From: Zygnema cylindricum
Lineage: Eukaryota > Streptophyta > Zygnematophyceae > Zygnematales > Zygnemataceae
Assembly (NCBI GenBank): GCA_037447655.1
Contig: JBBHKE010001149.1
Location: 65,591-129,590, forward strand
DNA length: 64,000 nt
Direction: 5' to 3'
Shown: positions 59,105-64,000 of the stretch, one piece after another
Layout of the letters: the number at the start of each line of letters is the position of its first letter
Numbering within the stretch: position 1 is the first letter of the stretch
Notes under the pieces: model-generated
What the model saw: the letters and a program-made list of their open reading frames with translations, nothing else
What the model was told of the DNA's origin: nothing
The model's database searches: none
Position numbers and translations under genes: made by a program

Positions 59105-60504
59105 TACTAAGCTGCAGTATTGGGGGGAAGATATGAGCACCGCCGTGTACCTGCGTAACAGATGTCCCACCCAAACATTAGACAACTCCGCATCGTTTGA
59201 GCAGTGGCATGGGTTCACATCGAACCTATCCCACCTAAAAGTGTACCTTTCCCACCTGAAAGTGTTTGAGAGCTGGGCCTATGTGTTTAACCACAACAAC
59301 AAAGGAGGGAATTTAGGACCAAAGGCCATTGAGGGGACATTCTTGGGGTATGAAGAGCACAGTAAGGCATACATAGTGCTAAAAACATTAATAAGACGAT
59401 CATCATCAGCAAAGATGTAAGATTCAGTGAAAAACCAATGTCTAATGACAGTGAGAGTGAACAAAGAGGTGAGGCATTTACCTTGAACGAACAGGTGAAA
59501 CCAATGTTTTCAAACCCATCCTACATTTCGCCACGAGATGTTGATTTAGAGGAGGACACAGATGACTTTCCTCCAGATCGAAAGACTCCTGAAAAAGTAC
59601 AAGCGCAAGGGCAAACAGAGTTGGAGTTAGAATCAGAGATCACCAAAACTGCATAGGAGATTATCACACGAAGTAAAAGAGGTGAGGCTAAGAATGCAGC
59701 GGAAGCAGTGGTGGAAAGGAAAAGAAATGGGACCCAAGAGCAAACCAATAGCAAAACGAGTTGACCGACCGAGCCGAGTCAAAAACCCACCGAACAAGTT
59801 CTGTAAGTGGGTGGAGACGTCAAAGATTCCAAGGATGGCGCGGGTTGAGGAACCATCAACTCTCAGAAGTGCTTTTGCAAGTGAAGACTCCGATAAGTGG
59901 AAGGCCGCCGCTAATGAAGAGATGGCTTCCATTCTCAAGAATGGCACATGGACACTGGAGGACCTGCCATTGGGGAGAAAACCAATTGGGAGTAAGTGGA
60001 CCTATAAGATAAAAATAAACGTAGATGGAACAATTGAACGCTACAAAGCAAGGTTGGGCGCTAAGGGGTACACTCAGAAGAAGGGCATAGACTACAAGGA
60101 GACATTCACATCGGTCGTGAAATTTACCTCAGTTTGGGCACTTCTTGCCCTCGCCGCCATCCTCGACTTAGAAGTTGAGCAGATGGATGTGAAAATGGCC
60201 TTCCTCCACGGGGAACTCGTGGAGGAACTCTACATGACTCAACCAAAAGGGTATGAGGATCGGATGAACCCCTATAAGGTTTGCAAACTCTTAAAGGCTT
60301 TTTACGGCCTTAAGCAATTTCCCAGATTATGGATATTAAGATAGATGAATATTTGTAAGAAGAGGGATTCATAAAAATTCAGTGATCACTCAGTATATTA
60401 TCACCCAGAAAGCAAGATAATCATAACAATCTATGTAGATGATCTGATGATCCTAGGAAAAACTAAGGATGTAAGCACCTTAGTACAAAAACACCTTGAA
60501 TGAA
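59105..60504 (+). pseudogene. Truncated Ty1/Copia pol (integrase end and RT)
   Basis: Integrase C-terminal signature: WGEDMSTAVYLRNRCPT, FEQWHGF, LKVFESWAYVF and LGYEEHSKAY. It contains a 21-bp in-frame duplication (about 59226-59267). Then RT: KWKAAANEEMASILKNGTW, GSKWTYKIKIN, KARLGAKGYTQKKGIDY, VEQMDVKMAFLHGEL, KAFYGLKQ and YVDDLM (tat at 60432). Frameshifts and stops occur at 59417-59440, 59653 and 60342-60400. The sequence ends abruptly after VQKHLE at about 60501. No LTRs are present, so it is a fragment of an inactive element. Confidence 0.88.
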
Positions 60505-61080
60505 GTGTATAGTTAGAATGGGCTATGATGATTTTTTGATCATTTGAACACTTATTTCTCGATATTTTGAGTTATCGGGTATATATATTGAAGAGTGGGC
60601 AATATTGTTTAGAGTTTATTGACACTGCACATGACTATTCATGTTTAAGTTTTAATTGCCTCCTGTGCAGAATTGTTGTTTAAAAATTATCGATCAAAAT
60701 ATAAAGTGTTTAATTGTGATATTTAGATGGAAAATCCAAATTGTACGTATAGTTTAAGTTGGATCAGCAACAACATATGAAAACGTATTAACATATTATC
60801 AATTTGTAAACTTTTAATATATAAAAAGGTACAAAAATATTAACATTAATAGCGATCCAGATACAATTTCTACTTATGGTAGATTTTTATTCTGCACTTG
60901 CTGAACTTTCGTTTCATATGTGTTTTAAAAAGTTGAAAATGTATGTTCTCCTTCTGAAGTTGTTTGATGTGTACACCGTGTATCACTATTAGCATCAATG
61001 ACGATTTTCTTTTATCATAGCATTTCTTTACTCTAACTTTTTAACAATAGTAATTGGAGGAGTTTTTGGTCTTTAACAGT
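60505..61080. other. AT-rich intergenic sequence with two family C termini
   Basis: A right-type terminus (ATTAACATTAATAGCGATCC, around 60841-60860, degenerate) and a left-type terminus (TACACCGTGTATCACTATTAG at 60972). They belong to different copies or to a rearranged one. Confidence 0.5.
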
Positions 61081-61223
61081 GAGAAAACGAGGAAAAGTCT
61101 GTGAGAGGAGTTTTGTATGAAACAACGCTTTTTGATGTGAACAAACTATCTAGAATACATGCCTCTATTGGGAATAATTCAGCGATGATATACCTCAAGA
61201 AAATTTCTCTCGCGAGGAAGAGC

Positions 61224-64000
61224 ATGGCATTTTTCAGGTGAGTTTTTTTTTTTTTCCTTTGTATGTCTAGTCGCTTATGCATCTTTGGTCGATTTTTTTT
61301 TTGGGTTTTTTGCATCTTTACTTGCCCTTGTGGAGAAACTGGCCAATGGTGTTTAACTCTAAAAGTATCCGTAGGTAAAAGATTTAAGCATTTGGATTCT
61401 TTTTTGTAACTGCTAGGAGACTTATTCCGTTTACTGCAATCACGAGGTTTCATGTCTTAAGTACACTTCAGCAATTTCTTAGTGTTTTAGCGTTTGATAT
61501 TAGTTTAGCTTTTTCAGTTGGCAACTCGTTATCTCTTTTTGGTGGTTACAATTGTTAGAACCTATGTTTTACTTTTAAGGACCCTTTTTGTTTCATTTTC
61601 AAAGAATTGTCATTTATCCATTTCAAGTCCACCTCATGATGTATGCCTCCACCTCCTGATGTATGTCAGTCAGAGTTTTTTTTTTTTTTTTTTTTTTTTT
61701 GAAGGAAAAAAATTTTTTTTTTTTTTTTTTTTTTGTTTAAGGCAAAAATATTCATTGTTTTACAGTGGTATTGCATTTAATTTTGATCATCAATTAGGGA
61801 GCTTGTGACATTGCATGACAAGAACTGATGTGTGTGTGTGTGTGTATACACACACACACACACACACACACAAATGTATATTCATACTAGATATTGTTTT
61901 GTTGAAAGTTAGTTTTATCGCGAGTAAATATGCCTTACCATTGCCACAGCTTAGTCACATGGTTTTGCTAGTTAAAAGAAGAATTTTATTTATTAAAAGC
62001 GTAAAAGCATCATTAACTCAGAGTTCTTAACTGTTAATTTTCTCTTCTTCATTTTTCTTCTTTTCTCTTTCTTCTTCTTCCTCGCCCCTTTTCCTCTTTC
62101 GGTTTCTCACTTTCCACTTCCGATGATGACAGCAAAGCGACTTTCTTTATATACTTGTCGACAGGGAAGAAGGAGAACGTAGCCGAGCTTTAGCCATGGC
62201 TGCCACATCAAAGAATATGGAAGTGCCACCTGTCTTGACTGCCAGACTGGCAACTTTGAAGGACGAAGGAAAATTGCCACATGGCATTTCTATTCCATCA
62301 TCTTCTCTGCAAGGAAATTCGAAGACTTTGACAGGTCATTACAGTATTACCGAGTAGATTATTGTCCCACCGTTGTTAGTACATAATTATCAAGTACATC
62401 AATACCAAGTACATTATTTATTCTTAACATTGTTGGTACAATTGTTGGTACACTATTACCGAGTGCGGATATACTAAATTCACACTTAGTAATTGTTTGT
62501 AATTATTCACAAAATTTTGTGCGATTAAGCATTGATGTAAATGATGTCTGTTTACTCAAACTACAATACCAATTAACAGTAGGATTTGCGAAATTGCTAG
62601 GATTTTATTAGATGAAGCTGCTTAACCATCTTTTCCCTCTCCCCCCTCTCCCCCCTCCCCCCTCCCTCTCCATTTAAAAATTCCACTAAACTAGTGTGTA
62701 TTTACATCAGTGGAAACATTGTGGTGTTTTTTTCAAACCCACAGTAATTGGGGTGAGTGTAGCATAGGTAGATGTGTTTTTTTATGATTAACACGTTTGT
62801 AACTAAACTTGCAAATTTTAACGTTTTAAAATTCTAATCGCAAAACTGTTAATCGGAGTCGTCATGTTTTAGAATGATAAGAAAGGGAAAAGGAAAAAGA
62901 AAACACATTTGGTTATCGCAATGAATATTGCTGGTTTTGTCATCATTCTCAGCTGAAAAGTTCAAAAATATTGTAAAAACAGGTAACATTTTCATACTGG
63001 GAAGCTTCCTAGTGACTAAATGTACAGGGATTTTCTCTGCCTTTTATGTTTTACAGCATTACTTATTGAAAGTTCCGGTACTACTCTACTTCAAATGCTT
63101 CTCTCTTCTTTTGGAGACGAGAATTTAAATTTTGATATTGACACGGCAATGACCGATATTGGAGCTTCTTCTCGAGGAGGAGGTGAAGGAGAGATCGACA
63201 GAGAAGGAGAGGCCGGAAGTGGACAGACTGATCCTGACTCGTTTGTCTTTTTTGTCGATACGAAAGGTGATAAAGCCATGGCTAATTCTAGTGGTGGTCG
63301 TGACGGTAAGGAAGAAGGGAAGGAGGGAGAGGTGAGAGAGGAGGAGGGAGAGGAAAGTAGAGCATTTGCACTAGCAGCAGCAGCAATGAGAGTAGAGGGA
63401 GAGGGAAAGAAAAGACGGAGAAAAAGTGATGGAGGTTTTGGACAGGGAATGGGTATCAGTAGTAAAGAAAGGTCGAAGAGAGTTAAACTTGAGGGTAGAG
63501 AGTGGGGAAGTGAGGGAGATGAAAGTGAGGAAGAAGGTGGTGAGGATTTTAGGGCATTGGCCAAACAAAAGAATGAAATGGCAGAGGAGAAGGTGGAGGA
63601 GGTTGATGAAGAGGGTGAGAGTGAGGTAGAGGAGGAGGAGGAGGGAGAGGTCGAAAAGGTGGAAGAAGAAGCTGAGGGTGAGGAAGAGCAAAGGGACAAA
63701 GTAGCAGCGATGGAAAGGGGAGAGGAGGAGGAGAGAGAGGTAGAGGTGGTGGAAGGAGAGACTGACGGTAAGGGAGAGGAAGACCAAAAGAAAGAAGTGG
63801 CAGTGAAGGAAAACGAAGTGGAAAAGGAGGAGGAGGTAGGGATGGCGGAGGAGGAAAAGGAGGAGGAGGAGGAAAAGGAGGAGGAAGAGGAAAAGGAGGA
63901 GGAGGAAAAGGAGGAGGAGGTAGGGATGGAGGAGGTGGAAAGAGAGGCTGAGAGTAAGAAAGAGGAAGAACAAGGGGAGAAAAGGGTAGAAAAGGGAGAG
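61224..64000 (+). CDS. Gene for an acidic, low-complexity protein; 5' part, runs off the window
   Basis: Four exons join in one frame: 61224-61237 (ATG GCA TTT TTC AG, then GTGAGT), 62165-62334, 62953-62982 and 63057 to beyond 64000. All have AG acceptors and GT donors. The upstream frame has a TAA at 61176, so ATG 61224 is the likely start. The N-terminal 100 residues are ordinary (VPPVLTARLATLKDEG, EKFKNIVKTALLIESSGTTL). The last exon is open for 944 nt and becomes extremely Glu/Lys-rich, with repeated EEEKEEEE blocks, two EEEVGM segments and a nuclear-localisation-like KKRRRKSD. A long charged coiled coil or disordered region is likely. I do not recognise the family. The Ser/Pro/Leu-rich open frames on the other strand are its antisense shadow. 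Confidence 0.72.
61677..61735. repeat. Poly(T) tracts in the first intron
   Basis: T runs of about 24 and 23 separated by GAAGGAAAAAAA. Confidence 0.9.
61829..61872. repeat. (TG)n TA (CA)n self-complementary microsatellite
   Basis: GTGTGTGTGTGTGTATACACACACACAC-type stretch that is palindromic and hairpin-prone, within the intron between 61237 and 62165. Confidence 0.95.
62632..62672. repeat. Pyrimidine (CCCCCTCT) tract
   Basis: C/T-only run in the intron between 62334 and 62953. The rest of this intron shows no other feature. Confidence 0.85.

Noticed and set aside
61083-61223. Upstream extension of the first exon of the acidic-protein gene
   Set aside because: The frame that joins the next exon has a TAA at 61176; other frames do not splice in phase, so only the ATG at 61224 is kept.
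63091-63973. Minus-strand Ser/Pro/Leu-rich open frames
   Set aside because: Antisense shadows of the plus-strand exon, which joins in phase to upstream exons.

Overview
This is a eukaryotic nuclear window, most likely from a streptophyte (green plant lineage), and I lean towards a charophyte alga such as a Chara relative. The evidence is a plant-type UDP-arabinopyranose mutase (RGP) gene with 12 exons, an organelle-type RadA gene with many small exons, a C2-domain gene of the plant SRC2 kind, GT-AG introns, and above all a Ty3/Gypsy retrotransposon carrying a cytosine-5 DNA methyltransferase domain, a combination reported for charophytes. The species assignment is inference. Most of the DNA is AT-rich intergenic or intronic sequence packed with microsatellites, small inverted-repeat elements and broken retroelements.

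Layout. 1-6.6 kb: 5' part of a RadA/Sms DNA-repair ATPase gene on the minus strand; eight exons were reconstructed and the C-terminal exons were not found. 6.6-15.4 kb: no recognisable gene, one hAT-like MITE. 15.46-21.09 kb: complete RGP/UDP-arabinopyranose mutase gene on the minus strand, about 407 codons. 21.9-33.9 kb: a layered nest of non-autonomous elements (hAT-like, PIF/Harbinger-like and a TA-target family) containing a young non-autonomous Copia-type LTR element with indistinguishable LTRs, a gag gene and no pol. 35.8-37.6 kb: a decayed retroelement nuclease-like fragment, two long purine tracts and a tRNA-derived SINE-like head. 38-39.5 kb: AT microsatellites. 41.6-44.6 kb: self-nested PIF-like elements and two TA-family elements. 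44.75-45.43 kb: SRC2-like C2-domain gene with a Gly/Cys repeat tail behind an in-frame stop. 46.26-58.07 kb: a degenerate Ty3/Gypsy element with the order gag, protease, DNA methyltransferase, reverse transcriptase, RNase H, integrase, PHD finger; its gag is interrupted by a solo LTR. 59.1-60.5 kb: truncated Copia pol. 61.2-64.0 kb: the 5' part of a plus-strand gene encoding a very acidic, low-complexity protein that runs off the window.

Functional reading. The three host genes with recognised domains act in organellar DNA recombination and repair (RadA), UDP-arabinofuranose supply for cell walls (RGP) and probably membrane or Ca2+-linked signalling (C2 protein). The standout item is the Gypsy element, which joins a chromatin-writing module (DNMT) and a chromatin-reading module (PHD finger) to a retrotransposon polyprotein. 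This copy is dead: it carries stop codons, frameshifts, short tandem duplications and altered catalytic residues, many of them consistent with C:G to T:A transitions. All splice sites, domain calls and repeat boundaries were read by eye; no alignment or database search was run.
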